A stretch of 20,268 bases of DNA, taken from NCBI GenBank assembly GCA_946626795.1, contig CAMOUZ010000010.1, positions 1 to 20,268 on the forward strand. Reading direction: 5' to 3'. This document shows positions 1 to 7,309 of the stretch, piece by piece (the first letter of the stretch is position 1; every line of letters begins with the position of its first letter). This stretch comes from an uncultured Clostridia bacterium. GTDB lineage: Bacteria > Bacillota > Clostridia > Christensenellales > CAG-1252. Made by a program: the position numbers and the translations under genes. The notes below the pieces were generated by a model. It was given only the letters and a program-made list of their open reading frames with translations. It did not search any database and was not told the DNA's origin.

Positions 1-111
1 GCTCTCAAAACTCATAATAAATTATGAATTGACGGAAATCACTTGCTTTAATTTTTGCTTGATCTATTTTGTTTTGAAGTTTCGCTTGCTACCGCCCTTT
101 TCGGACGATAA
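1..111 (-). other. Untranslated leader of an off-window leftward transcript
   Basis: This stretch lies downstream of the strong leftward promoter at 119-147 and carries no convincing open reading frame on either strand. A perfect inverted repeat, CATAAT-AA-ATTATG, occupies 13-26 close to the window edge. A long untranslated leader would fit a stable RNA operon or a regulated highly expressed gene to the left, but I see no 16S start, tRNA or recognisable riboswitch within these bases, so the downstream product is unknown. Confidence 0.4.
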
Positions 112-118
112 CCTCTAT

Positions 119-199
119 ATCTTACCAATAAAAAAGGGGGTTGTCAAGGAATTTTTTTGGATTTTTTCACATTTTTCGGACTTTTTTTGAAAAATTTTT
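119..199 (-). promoter_or_regulatory. Strong leftward sigma-A promoter with phased A-tract UP element
   Basis: On the minus strand a perfect -35 TTGACA (147-142) is followed by a 17-base spacer and a -10 TAAGAT (124-119), predicting a start near 112. Directly upstream, T-tracts on the plus strand begin at 152, 162, 172 and 182, with a further one at 195-199 inside an A5T5 block. The roughly 10-base phasing is what is expected of intrinsically bent DNA and an UP element. Such promoters are typical of rRNA, tRNA or very highly expressed operons. The transcript runs off the left edge, so its product cannot be named. Confidence 0.75.
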
Positions 200-400
200 G
201 CGGGTCGAAAAGTACCCGAGAGGAACCCCAATATCTTGTGTTTTTTCATCCTTTTAAGACACAATTTTCGCGCCGTGGAATCGCCCTTTTTCTCCCCCTA
301 TCCTTATATAATATGCGCGTAGCGCGCCCGACGCGCGCGTGCGCGTGCGCAATTTCGACGGAAAAGCCATCTCCCGCCCGTGTCGAGCTGCCGCAACACT
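200..400. other. Intergenic stretch with alternating purine-pyrimidine tract
   Basis: No gene is evident. At 314-350 there is a dense run of CG/GC dinucleotides, mostly alternating pyrimidine and purine, inside otherwise AT-rich DNA. A short inverted repeat, CGGGT/ACCCG, lies at 201-218. Reading frames crossing this stretch have low-complexity, arginine- and phenylalanine-rich translations and no ribosome site, so I do not call them. Confidence 0.3.
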
Positions 401-430
401 CCGAACAAAAGAGGGCGATGCCTCGCCCTC
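401..430 (-). terminator. Bidirectional intrinsic terminator after the Nudix gene
   Basis: An 8-bp perfect stem, GAGGGCGA (411-418) and TCGCCCTC (423-430), with a four-base loop. On the minus strand it is followed by TTTTGTTC, and on the plus strand by TTTCTTC. It lies about 50 bases beyond the stop codon of the Nudix hydrolase gene and separates that gene from the strong leftward promoter. Confidence 0.8.
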
Positions 431-479
431 TTTCTTCTCCACCATCCTTTCGTCGGCTTTTTACCGAATCGGAGACTTC

Positions 480-1052
480 CTACGCTTTCTTCATCGCGAC
501 GTATTTCAGCACGGCGACGACGGTCTTCGCGTCCTTGATCTCGCCCGCAAGACATTTTTCATAAAGCTCGTCGATCTTAACGTACTTGATTTCGAGAAAC
601 TCGTCCTCATCCGGCTTCGCCCCGACATACGAGAGATCGGTGGCGAGATAAAGGCGAATGACCTCATTACTGTAACCGCACGTGGGATAGATCTCGCCGA
701 GACGAACGATCTTACCCGCGACAAGTCCCGCTTCCTCTCTGAGCTCGCGGACGATCGCCTCGTCGGGCTTTTCTCCGACTTCGAGCTTACCCGCGGGGAT
801 CTCCCAGAGATGCTTCCCAAGCGGATAACGATATTGGCGGACGAGGGGCACCCGCCCCTCTTCATCCACTGCAAGCACCGCCACGCCGCCGCGATGCTCG
901 ATATACTCGCGCTTCGCTTCCTTTCCATTCGGCAAGAGGATATCGTCGTCGCGAAGACAAATGATCCTACCCTTATACTCGTACTTGCCCTCTATCGTGC
1001 TTTCCGTAAAATCCTTTCCTTCGTTAAACTCTCTTTCCGCGTATTTGCTCAT
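480..1052 (-). CDS. Nudix hydrolase, probable ADP-ribose pyrophosphatase
   Basis: 190-residue cytoplasmic enzyme predicted to hydrolyse a nucleoside diphosphate linked to another moiety. The full Nudix box is present: G88, E94, R102, E103, E106, E107 and G109 in the spacing GX5EX7REUXEEXGU. The preceding sequence (VRQYRYPLGKHLWEIPAGK, residues 71-89) is characteristic of the ADP-ribose pyrophosphatase (NudF/YqkG) branch, which converts ADP-ribose to AMP and ribose 5-phosphate; that substrate is inferred from family resemblance. The start is supported by GGGAGAG eight or so bases upstream of the ATG. The gene follows the foldase gene on the same strand but a terminator lies between them, and no clear own promoter is visible, so it may depend on read-through. 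A terminator follows at 411-430. Confidence 0.9.
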   Translation of the reverse strand: MSKYAEREFNEGKDFTESTIEGKYEYKGRIICLRDDDILLPNGKEAKREYIEHRGGVAVLAVDEEGRVPLVRQYRYPLGKHLWEIPAGKLEVGEKPDEAIVRELREEAGLVAGKIVRLGEIYPTCGYSNEVIRLYLATDLSYVGAKPDEDEFLEIKYVKIDELYEKCLAGEIKDAKTVVAVLKYVAMKKA

Positions 1053-1076
1053 ATTTCTCTCCCTAACGCACTTTTG

Positions 1077-1098
1077 AAAAAAGCCGGCAAAGCCGGCT
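1077..1098 (-). terminator. Intrinsic terminator between foldase and Nudix genes
   Basis: Stem AGCCGGC (1098-1092 on the minus strand) with GCCGGCT (1088-1082), a three-base loop, and a run of six T residues on the minus strand. It begins seven bases after the stop codon of the foldase gene, a textbook Rho-independent terminator. Confidence 0.9.
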
Positions 1099-1104
1099 CT
1101 TTCA

Positions 1105-3360
1105 TTACTGCTCGTACGCCTTGATCAGGTCTGCGTACACTTTGTCGTAATACGTGATCTTTGCGGCGTCTTTTATCTCCTCTTGGACGAAAGCCTTCTT
1201 GAAATCGCCTTTCAGCTCATTCTGTTTCTTTTCAAGGAGCTCTTTTCCGATATAGCTCGCGACCGTGCCTTCCGAGATCTTCTGAGGATCTCCGGAATCT
1301 TTATATGCCGTGATATCCGCGATGGAGCCCAAATCGGAAATGAGATAATCGCCCTCCGCCGTCGCCGTCTCCGCGTCCACCGCATAACCGACGAGCATTA
1401 CGACGTGGATACCCGCAGCATCACTGCTGTCCGTATAATCCTTATCAACATAACACCATCCGTAAGAACCGATGCCGCTGCCCTCGATCTCCCAATCTTC
1501 CGCATTCGTTCCATAGGCAAGCGCGCACGCAAGCGAAGCGAAATTCTTCGCATATCCGTCGCCGTCTTTATTCAAGGCATAGCCGAGCTTGCCGTCCGAA
1601 AGGGTGGTGAAGAAACCTTCGTCGTCATTGCACATATAGATCCATTTCTCAAACTTATCGATGATCGCCTGTCTCTCTTCGAGCGTGGCGTTCTCGTCCA
1701 CCGAGCCGAGGTCCGCATACATCGCCTTGATCACTTCGTGTACGTTGATCGTACCGTCCTCTTTCACCTTAGTCGCGTCGAGCGCAAACGTCTCGTCCGA
1801 AACGTATTTCCGGGTATTCTCCGCAAAATCTTCATTCACGAATCTCTTATTCGGACACTTCACGCAGGTGCAGTCGGGATCCGTACATTCACCCGGCTCC
1901 GTGCCGTCATAATTCTCACACGCCTTGCAAGAACAGCTCTCTTCTTCGCAGGCGGCATCCTTATCATACTCCACGTTGCTGAGATACACGGACATCTGAT
2001 CCACGAGGGCTCTGAGATATTCTTCCAGCGCGGCATCCGTCGCCACTTTCTCATTTTTGAACGCCGTGTAAAGCGCCTTGTCCGCGTCCGTAAGTTTGAA
2101 GAGCACGTGTCTCACATAGAAATAACCGTCGTCGGTATGCACGAGCTGCGTCGCGAAATCCGCGCCGGAGATGGTATCTTTATACGTGGAGCTATCCACT
2201 TTGAGCTGCGCAAGCTGATCCTTGACATCCGCCTCGTACTTCGCGGTGATCTCGGCGAGCGTGGCGGTCTTCGCGGCGTCCGCGACATTCGCTTCGACTT
2301 CGTTCACGACTTCGGTTTTGAGCTTGCTGAGATAATAATAATCATAGGAGCGATAATTCGACTCAAAAGACTTTTCGAGCCTACGTTTCACCTCTTTGAG
2401 GATCTTGTATTCGCTGACGTCCGAGGTCTGCGCCTTTTCGATATCCGCATTCAGGGTCTCCTCGAAGCGGGCAGGTACGGTCTCGTCGTCCTCTTCCTCT
2501 TCGTCTTTCGGCATGGAGGGACGAGAGGGCTTCGCCGCGATGATCTCCACTTCGAAAGTCTCGGAGGTGGAACCGAAGGTCACGGTGACCTCCTTCTTCG
2601 CCACTTCGGAGCTGTCGAAGCCCGTCACGGTGTAATCACTGCGTTCGAGCTCCACGAGGTTCTCGTCGTTCTCATATTTCACGGAAACCTTCAATCCGTT
2701 CAGATTGATGGACTCGCCCTTTTCATAAACGGTCTTGGCGGGAGCGGTGATGACGAGCTTCTCCACGTTCTCCACGGACTTCGAGGTATGCGCGCCGTTT
2801 TTGAGCTCGGTCTCATACGCCTCGCGATACTCGTCAAAAGACGTCTGCATTTCTTCGTTATACGCCTTGCGCGCCGCCGCAAGATACTTTGCGGAAAGGA
2901 TGGACTCGATCTCGGCGATACGCTCCGCTTCGTTGTAGCTCTTATCCACGGTGGAAGCCTTTTCCAGCGCCGCTTTGCCCTCGGCGTCCGCCTTCTCATA
3001 CGCCGTCTTATAGAGGACGTCGATACATTTCAACGTATACGCTTCGCTCTCCGCAAGGCTTTCATTTCCCTGCTTATAGCTCGTGGCGATATTATCCAAA
3101 ATGGCTTGATAATTCGACTGGCTGATATAGCCTTGCTGATAGTAAGAATAGTATTGATACACCCAATTATAAATCGTACTGTTAAGGTCGAGCTTGGTCA
3201 CGGGCGCCGTACGTCCGGCATACGTGACATCCGCCGTGTTCTGCATCATATCACGCTCGTTGTTCTTCTTGAATAACGTGCCGTTACTGCAAGCCGTAGC
3301 CAAGATCATCGCCGTCGCAAGTATGAGTATTATCAAGACTGTCATCAATTTCTTTTTCAT
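1105..3360 (-). CDS. PrsA/SurA-like lipoprotein foldase (parvulin-type PPIase) with Ig-like and Cys-rich inserts
   Basis: 751-residue exported protein, probably anchored to the outer face of the membrane and helping secreted proteins fold. Residues 1-24 form a lipoprotein signal ending LATAC (C24). A SurA-N-like helical region spans about 55-190 and about 300-410. It is interrupted by a bacterial Ig-like (Big_3-type) module at about 199-275 and an acidic linker (DEEEEDDE, 286-293). The parvulin domain begins at about 411 (VRHVLFKL, 417-424) and ends near HVVMLVGY (652-659). Inside it are two copies of C-x4-C-x-C-x2-C: C471/C476/C478/C481 and C492/C497/C499/C502, which could bind metal or form disulfides. 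Known PrsA proteins are about 280-300 residues, so this one is greatly enlarged. AAGGAG precedes the ATG. It has its own promoter at 3428-3456 and its own terminator. Isomerase activity is inferred, not shown. Confidence 0.75.
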   Translation of the reverse strand: MKKKLMTVLIILILATAMILATACSNGTLFKKNNERDMMQNTADVTYAGRTAPVTKLDLNSTIYNWVYQYYSYYQQGYISQSNYQAILDNIATSYKQGNESLAESEAYTLKCIDVLYKTAYEKADAEGKAALEKASTVDKSYNEAERIAEIESILSAKYLAAARKAYNEEMQTSFDEYREAYETELKNGAHTSKSVENVEKLVITAPAKTVYEKGESINLNGLKVSVKYENDENLVELERSDYTVTGFDSSEVAKKEVTVTFGSTSETFEVEIIAAKPSRPSMPKDEEEEDDETVPARFEETLNADIEKAQTSDVSEYKILKEVKRRLEKSFESNYRSYDYYYLSKLKTEVVNEVEANVADAAKTATLAEITAKYEADVKDQLAQLKVDSSTYKDTISGADFATQLVHTDDGYFYVRHVLFKLTDADKALYTAFKNEKVATDAALEEYLRALVDQMSVYLSNVEYDKDAACEEESCSCKACENYDGTEPGECTDPDCTCVKCPNKRFVNEDFAENTRKYVSDETFALDATKVKEDGTINVHEVIKAMYADLGSVDENATLEERQAIIDKFEKWIYMCNDDEGFFTTLSDGKLGYALNKDGDGYAKNFASLACALAYGTNAEDWEIEGSGIGSYGWCYVDKDYTDSSDAAGIHVVMLVGYAVDAETATAEGDYLISDLGSIADITAYKDSGDPQKISEGTVASYIGKELLEKKQNELKGDFKKAFVQEEIKDAAKITYYDKVYADLIKAYEQ

Positions 3361-3404
3361 TCCAAAGACTCCTTAATAAGGGTCGCGCGGAAGCGCACTC
3401 CCCT

Positions 3405-3456
3405 ATTATAAACTAACGTACTTGTATATTATACCTAATAATCCGATGAGTTGCAA
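3405..3456 (-). promoter_or_regulatory. Promoter(s) of the foldase lipoprotein gene
   Basis: On the minus strand TTGCAA (3456-3451), a 17-base spacer and TATAAT (3433-3428) form a good sigma-A promoter, with a predicted start near 3421 and a leader of about 60 bases. A second TATAAT at 3410-3405 lacks a good -35 box and may be a weaker alternative. The leader contains a small GCGC-TTCC-GCGC hairpin ahead of the AAGGAG ribosome site. Confidence 0.7.
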
Positions 3457-3478
3457 GCATTTTTCTTAGCCGACAGCG

Positions 3479-3543
3479 CATAGAATTTCATTCTATGAAA
3501 GTTTGAGGCGGCGAAAAGACACCCGTCCTGAGGCTATGCCTCA
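3479..3543. repeat. Pair of small palindromic hairpins downstream of ksgA
   Basis: Two perfect inverted repeats occupy the gap after ksgA: CATAGAAT-ttc-ATTCTATG at 3479-3497 and TGAGGC-tat-GCCTCA at 3529-3543. Neither is followed by a T-run on the minus strand, so neither is a convincing intrinsic terminator for the metG-tatD-ksgA operon. They could be mRNA 3'-end structures or copies of a dispersed palindromic repeat; a genome-wide copy count would decide. Confidence 0.5.
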
Positions 3544-3563
3544 AAATGCGATGGCTCCGAGCT

Positions 3564-4367
3564 TTACTCTTCCTCGGCGCGCCGCGCGAGCTTGATATAA
3601 TCCTCCGCGGACAGCGTCTCCCCTCTCACGGACGGCGCGAAGCCTGCGGCGGCGATCACCTCCGCGGCACGGTCTTTCCCGCCGAGCACCCCCGCAAGGG
3701 CGTTCGAGAGAGTCTTGCGACGCATGTTGAATGCGGCTCGAATGAGTTTGCGCGCAAGGGAGATCTCCCCTTGGGAATAGCCTTTGTCCCGAAGGGTGAT
3801 ACGCACCACGGCGCTATCCACATTGGGCGGGGGAATGAAATTCTTCCTGCCGACGATACGTGTGATCTCTGCGTCCGCCACGAGGTCGATCGACGCGGTG
3901 ATCGCGCCGTATTCCGCGCTACCCGCCTTGGCGACAAGCCGCTCCGCCACCTCTTTCTGCACCATCACGGTGACGCTTTCGGGGCGCTCTTCCCCTTCGA
4001 TGAGACTCATCAAGATGGGGGTGGTCACGTAATAAGGAAGATTCGCCACCACCTTGAAAACGGGAGGCAAGGGCTCCTTTCTTTTCATATAATCTTCAAA
4101 AACGACGCGCACATTCGAAAGACCGCCGAGCCTATCCTCCAAGACGGGGCGGAGATTCTCGTCAATCTCATAGGCGACGACTTCCTTCGCCGCCGCGGCA
4201 AGCGCCGCCGTAAGGGTGCCCGCGCCCGCGCCGATCTCCAAAACGACATCCTCTTTCGTGACGCCCGCGTCCGCCGCGATCGCCATAAGAAGATTCTTGT
4301 CAAAGATAAAATTCTGACCGAATTTTTTATTGAAATCTATATTGAAAAACTTTCCGTCGATGATCAT
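3564..4367 (-). CDS. rsmA: 16S rRNA (adenine1518-N6/adenine1519-N6)-dimethyltransferase
   Basis: 267-residue KsgA/RsmA enzyme that dimethylates two adjacent adenines in the 3'-terminal hairpin of 16S rRNA during small-subunit maturation, using S-adenosylmethionine. The N-terminal KKFGQNFIFDKN (14-25), the SAM-binding EIGAGAGTLT (44-53), the acidic YEID (66-69) and the catalytic NLPYY (109-113) are all present. The length matches the family. The start codon overlaps the tatD stop in an ATGA arrangement (4364-4367), and AAAGGGA lies just upstream within tatD, so translation is probably coupled. The order metG-tatD-ksgA is a common Firmicutes housekeeping arrangement (often with rnmV between, which is missing here). 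Confidence 0.97.
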   Translation of the reverse strand: MIIDGKFFNIDFNKKFGQNFIFDKNLLMAIAADAGVTKEDVVLEIGAGAGTLTAALAAAAKEVVAYEIDENLRPVLEDRLGGLSNVRVVFEDYMKRKEPLPPVFKVVANLPYYVTTPILMSLIEGEERPESVTVMVQKEVAERLVAKAGSAEYGAITASIDLVADAEITRIVGRKNFIPPPNVDSAVVRITLRDKGYSQGEISLARKLIRAAFNMRRKTLSNALAGVLGGKDRAAEVIAAAGFAPSVRGETLSAEDYIKLARRAEEE

Positions 4368-5143
4368 TCTTTTCCCTTTCCGATCCCGTAAAAAGCGAGC
4401 GCGTTTTCCGTGGTTTTTTCCGCGATCTCTTCCACGGAAATACCGAGCAATTCCGCCATTTTCGCCGCAATGAGCGGGATGTGTTTCGGCTCGTTCGGCG
4501 TCCCCCGAAACGGCACGGGCGTCATATAGGGACAGTCCGTTTCGAGGAGGATATTCTCTATCCCCGCCGCTTGGAGAACGGGCGTTTTATGCTTGGCGAA
4601 AGTCAATACGCCGCCGAAAGAGAACTTCGCGCCGAAGCGCTCCCGATAATACTTCGCAAGCTCCGCGCTCCCGCTGTAACAATGGAGCAAAACGCCGTGG
4701 CGGAGACGATTTTTTTGCCGCTCGATGATCGCATTGAAATCCTCATACGCCTCTCTGACGTGGAAGACGACGGGGAGCCCGAGCTCGTCCGCGAGGCAGA
4801 TCTCCTTTTCGAGCACCGCCTGCTGTACGTCGCGGGGCGAGAGATCGTAATGATAGTCCAGACCGATCTCGCCGAAGGCGACGACTTTCTTCTCCGCAGA
4901 AAGAGAGACGAGGCGACTCTCCACCTCGTCCGTATAGGTCTTCGCTTCGTGCGGATGCACGCCGATGACGGCATAGACCTCCTCTCTCCTCGCGGAAAGC
5001 GCCACGCTCTTCTCGGAAGAAGGGAGATCGGAAGACGCATTCACGATGACGCCGACGCCCGCCTCTTTCGCGGCGGCGATGACCTCCGCTTCGCGCCCTT
5101 CCAAGAGCTCGTCGTCGAGGTGTGCGTGCGCGTCGACAAACAT
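4364..5143 (-). CDS. tatD: TatD family metal-dependent hydrolase (DNase)
   Basis: 259-residue TIM-barrel hydrolase of the TatD/YcfH family, cytoplasmic, with metal-dependent nuclease activity in characterised members. The metal ligands are visible: HAH (H6, H8), E92 in GEIGLDYH, H128 in FHVRE, H154 in LLHCYSG and D203 in LLETDCPY. The C-terminal PFRGTPNEPKHIP (211-223) is a family signature. The length is usual. The ATG overlaps the metG stop by one base (TAATG), and its own stop overlaps the ksgA start, so the three genes are expected to be one transcription and translation unit. The physiological substrate in this organism cannot be read from the sequence. Confidence 0.95.
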   Translation of the reverse strand: MFVDAHAHLDDELLEGREAEVIAAAKEAGVGVIVNASSDLPSSEKSVALSARREEVYAVIGVHPHEAKTYTDEVESRLVSLSAEKKVVAFGEIGLDYHYDLSPRDVQQAVLEKEICLADELGLPVVFHVREAYEDFNAIIERQKNRLRHGVLLHCYSGSAELAKYYRERFGAKFSFGGVLTFAKHKTPVLQAAGIENILLETDCPYMTPVPFRGTPNEPKHIPLIAAKMAELLGISVEEIAEKTTENALAFYGIGKGKE

Positions 5144-7080
5144 TATCTCACTTCGCTGCCCGAGGCAACGACTTTTTCGGGGCTGACCAACACCACGCCC
5201 GCTTCGGGGTCGTCCGCACAGAGAAGCATGCCTTGGCTCTCCACGCCGCGGAAAACATGCGGCGCGAGATTCGCCACCACGACCACTTCCTTCCCCACCA
5301 TTTCTTCGGGGGTGTAATACTTCGCGATGCCGCTGACGATGGTGCGCACTTCCGCGCCGACCGCCACCTTCATCACGAGGAGCTTATCCGTCTTGGGCAT
5401 CTTCTCCGCTTCGAGCACTTTGCCCACGCGAAGCTCCACTTTCATAAAATCATCGATCGAAATGATCTCTTTCTTTTCCGTTTCCGCGGGTGCTGTCGCC
5501 GCCGCCTTCGCCGACTCTTTCTCCATCGCTTCTATCTCCTTATCCACGTCCACCCGCATAAAGATGGCGTCTTGTTCGTTCACGCTCTTTGCTTTGAGCG
5601 CGCCGAACTTCTTAATGCTGTCAAAGGTCTTTTCCTCTTCGGAAAGCCCGTTAAAATGAGAGAAGATCTTCGCCGCCGTATCGGGCAGGAAAGCTTCGAG
5701 CAGGACCGCCGACACGCGAATGCACTCCAAAAGAACGTACAGCACGTCATTCAGCCTTTCTTTCTTGCTCTCGTCTTTGACGAGGATCCACGGGGCGTTC
5801 TCGTCGATATATTTATTCGCGCGCTGCGCCAAGCGGAAAATGGCTTGGAGCGCCTCGGGGATATAAAGCTCGTCCATATTCTTCGAGACTTCTTCGAGGG
5901 CGGACTCCGCCATCTTGATGATCTCCTCGTCGGTATTCTCCTTTTTCCCGCTCCAAACGGGGATCGCCCCGCCATTATATTTCGTGACCATCGCCATCGT
6001 GCGCTTCACGAGGTTTCCGAGGTCATTCGCGAGATCGGCATTCAAGCGGGAGAGGAAAGCGCGCGTCGTATAGGCGCCGTCCTGTCCGAAGGGGATCTCG
6101 CGCAGGAGATAATAACGAACGGCGTCCACGGAGTACTTGTCCGAAAGCTCCACGGGATCCACGATATTCCCCTTGCTCTTGCTGATCTTGTCCGCACCCA
6201 TGAGGAGCCAGCCGTGACCATACACCTTCTTCGGAAGGGGAATGTCGAGCGCCATCAAAAGCGCGGGCCAGATGATGCTATGGAAACGCACGATCTCCTT
6301 GCCCATCATATGGACGTCCGCCGGCCAATACTTACGAAAGAGGCTGTCGTCCTCGCTTCCGTACCCGAGCGCCGTAACGTAATTCATCAACGCGTCGATC
6401 CAGACATAGATCACGTGTTTGGGATCAAAGGTGACGGGCACACCCCAGGTGAAGCTCGAACGCGTCACGGCGAGGTCGCTGAGACCCGGGCGCAGGAAAT
6501 TATTGATCATCTCGCGGCGGCGCGGCTTGGGGAGCAGAAACTCCTCATTCTCCTCCAAAAGGTTTATGAGTTTGTCCTGATACTTGCTGAGACGGAAGAA
6601 ATAACATTCCTCCTTCGCGATTCCCACCTCTCTGCCGCAGTCCGGACACTTGCCGTCCACGAGCTGAGTCTTGGTCCAATGCGTCTCGCATGGCACGCAA
6701 TAATACCCTTCGTACTCGCCTTTATAGATATCGCCTTGGTTATAAAGCTTGTCGAAGATCTTCTGCACGGCGGCTTCGTGATAATCGTCCGTCGTACGGA
6801 TAAACTTATCGTAACTGATTTTGAGCCTACCCCAAAGAGATTTCAGGTTCGCCACTTTCTTGTCCACGTACTCCTTGGGCGTGACGCCCGCTTCCTTCGC
6901 CTTCTGCTCGATTTTAAGCCCGTGCTCGTCCGTGCCCGTCAGATAAAAGACGTCAAAGCCCTGCTTCCGCTTGAAACGGGCGATCGCGTCGCAGATGACG
7001 GTGGTGTAACACGTGCCGAGGTGCCACGTGCCGCTCGGATAATAGATCGGCGTCGTAATGTAAAACTTTTTCTTATCCAT
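5143..7080 (-). CDS. metG: Methionyl-tRNA synthetase
   Basis: 645-residue class I synthetase charging tRNA-Met. Start chosen at 7080 because GGAGAG sits at the right distance upstream; an ATG 11 codons earlier (7113) has no ribosome site and adds non-family sequence. The HIGH-type motif reads HLGT (20-23) after PIYYPSGTW. GTDEHG is at 49-54, four zinc-ligand cysteines are C128, C131, C145 and C148, and the KMSKS motif reads KISKS (298-302). The anticodon-binding helical domain follows. The last ~110 residues form the tRNA-binding OB-fold appendage (DFMKVELRVGKVLEAE), joined by an alanine-rich linker. It is the first gene of the metG-tatD-rsmA operon. Confidence 0.97.
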   Translation of the reverse strand: MDKKKFYITTPIYYPSGTWHLGTCYTTVICDAIARFKRKQGFDVFYLTGTDEHGLKIEQKAKEAGVTPKEYVDKKVANLKSLWGRLKISYDKFIRTTDDYHEAAVQKIFDKLYNQGDIYKGEYEGYYCVPCETHWTKTQLVDGKCPDCGREVGIAKEECYFFRLSKYQDKLINLLEENEEFLLPKPRRREMINNFLRPGLSDLAVTRSSFTWGVPVTFDPKHVIYVWIDALMNYVTALGYGSEDDSLFRKYWPADVHMMGKEIVRFHSIIWPALLMALDIPLPKKVYGHGWLLMGADKISKSKGNIVDPVELSDKYSVDAVRYYLLREIPFGQDGAYTTRAFLSRLNADLANDLGNLVKRTMAMVTKYNGGAIPVWSGKKENTDEEIIKMAESALEEVSKNMDELYIPEALQAIFRLAQRANKYIDENAPWILVKDESKKERLNDVLYVLLECIRVSAVLLEAFLPDTAAKIFSHFNGLSEEEKTFDSIKKFGALKAKSVNEQDAIFMRVDVDKEIEAMEKESAKAAATAPAETEKKEIISIDDFMKVELRVGKVLEAEKMPKTDKLLVMKVAVGAEVRTIVSGIAKYYTPEEMVGKEVVVVANLAPHVFRGVESQGMLLCADDPEAGVVLVSPEKVVASGSEVR

Positions 7081-7129
7081 ACTCTCTCCGTTCGCGCTTT
7101 TACGTGCGCGCACACAACGTTGTATTTCT

Positions 7130-7157
7130 ATTATACACCGCTCTTTCCGAAAAACAA
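7130..7157 (-). promoter_or_regulatory. Promoter of the metG-tatD-rsmA operon
   Basis: On the minus strand TTGTTT (7157-7152), a 16-base spacer and a perfect TATAAT (7135-7130). The predicted start near 7123 gives a leader of about 43 bases. That is too short for a T-box or S-box riboswitch, and no T-box sequence is visible. Confidence 0.65.
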
Positions 7158-7219
7158 AACTTTTTTAGGAAGTATCCCGCCGCTGCGAAGACGGAAGCCG
7201 AAACTTGCGAATTACGGGC

Positions 7220-7249
7220 TTGCCCGCGCGGCGCTTTTTATGTTATACT
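7220..7249 (+). promoter_or_regulatory. Promoter of the flavodiiron-rubredoxin operon
   Basis: TTGCCC (7220-7225), an 18-base spacer and an extended -10, TG-T-TATACT (7241-7249). The predicted start near 7256 leaves a leader of about 54 bases. In it TCGTGC (7264-7269) can pair with GCACGA (7291-7296) immediately ahead of the GGAGG ribosome site at 7301-7305, so this stem could modulate translation. No recognisable redox-regulator operator was identified. Confidence 0.6.
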
Positions 7250-7309
7250 GATAAAACAGAGTCTCGTGCATTTTCGCCCGTTCGGAGCGCGCACGAAAAA
7301 GGAGGTACT

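Noticed and set aside
1..111. A 16S rRNA 5' end at the left edge (minus strand ends TTTTGAGAGC)
   Set aside because: The sequence does not match the conserved AGAGTTTGATC start and no antiterminator box was found; only a promoter can be supported.
157..564. A 135-codon plus-strand open frame in the left intergenic region
   Set aside because: Phenylalanine-rich translation of the A/T tracts, no ribosome site, and it overlaps the Nudix gene and its terminator.
1183..3276. A 697-codon open frame on the plus strand opposite the foldase gene
   Set aside because: It is the exact antisense of a well-supported gene, its translation is rich in I, R, H and L without domains, and it has no ribosome site; it results from the codon bias of the real gene.
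7081..7130. A T-box or S-box riboswitch upstream of metG
   Set aside because: The leader is only about 43 bases and contains neither the T-box sequence nor an S-box core.
5122..7251. A 709-codon open frame on the plus strand opposite metG and part of tatD
   Set aside because: Antisense shadow of metG, with its end running into the flavodiiron promoter region; no domain or start signal.
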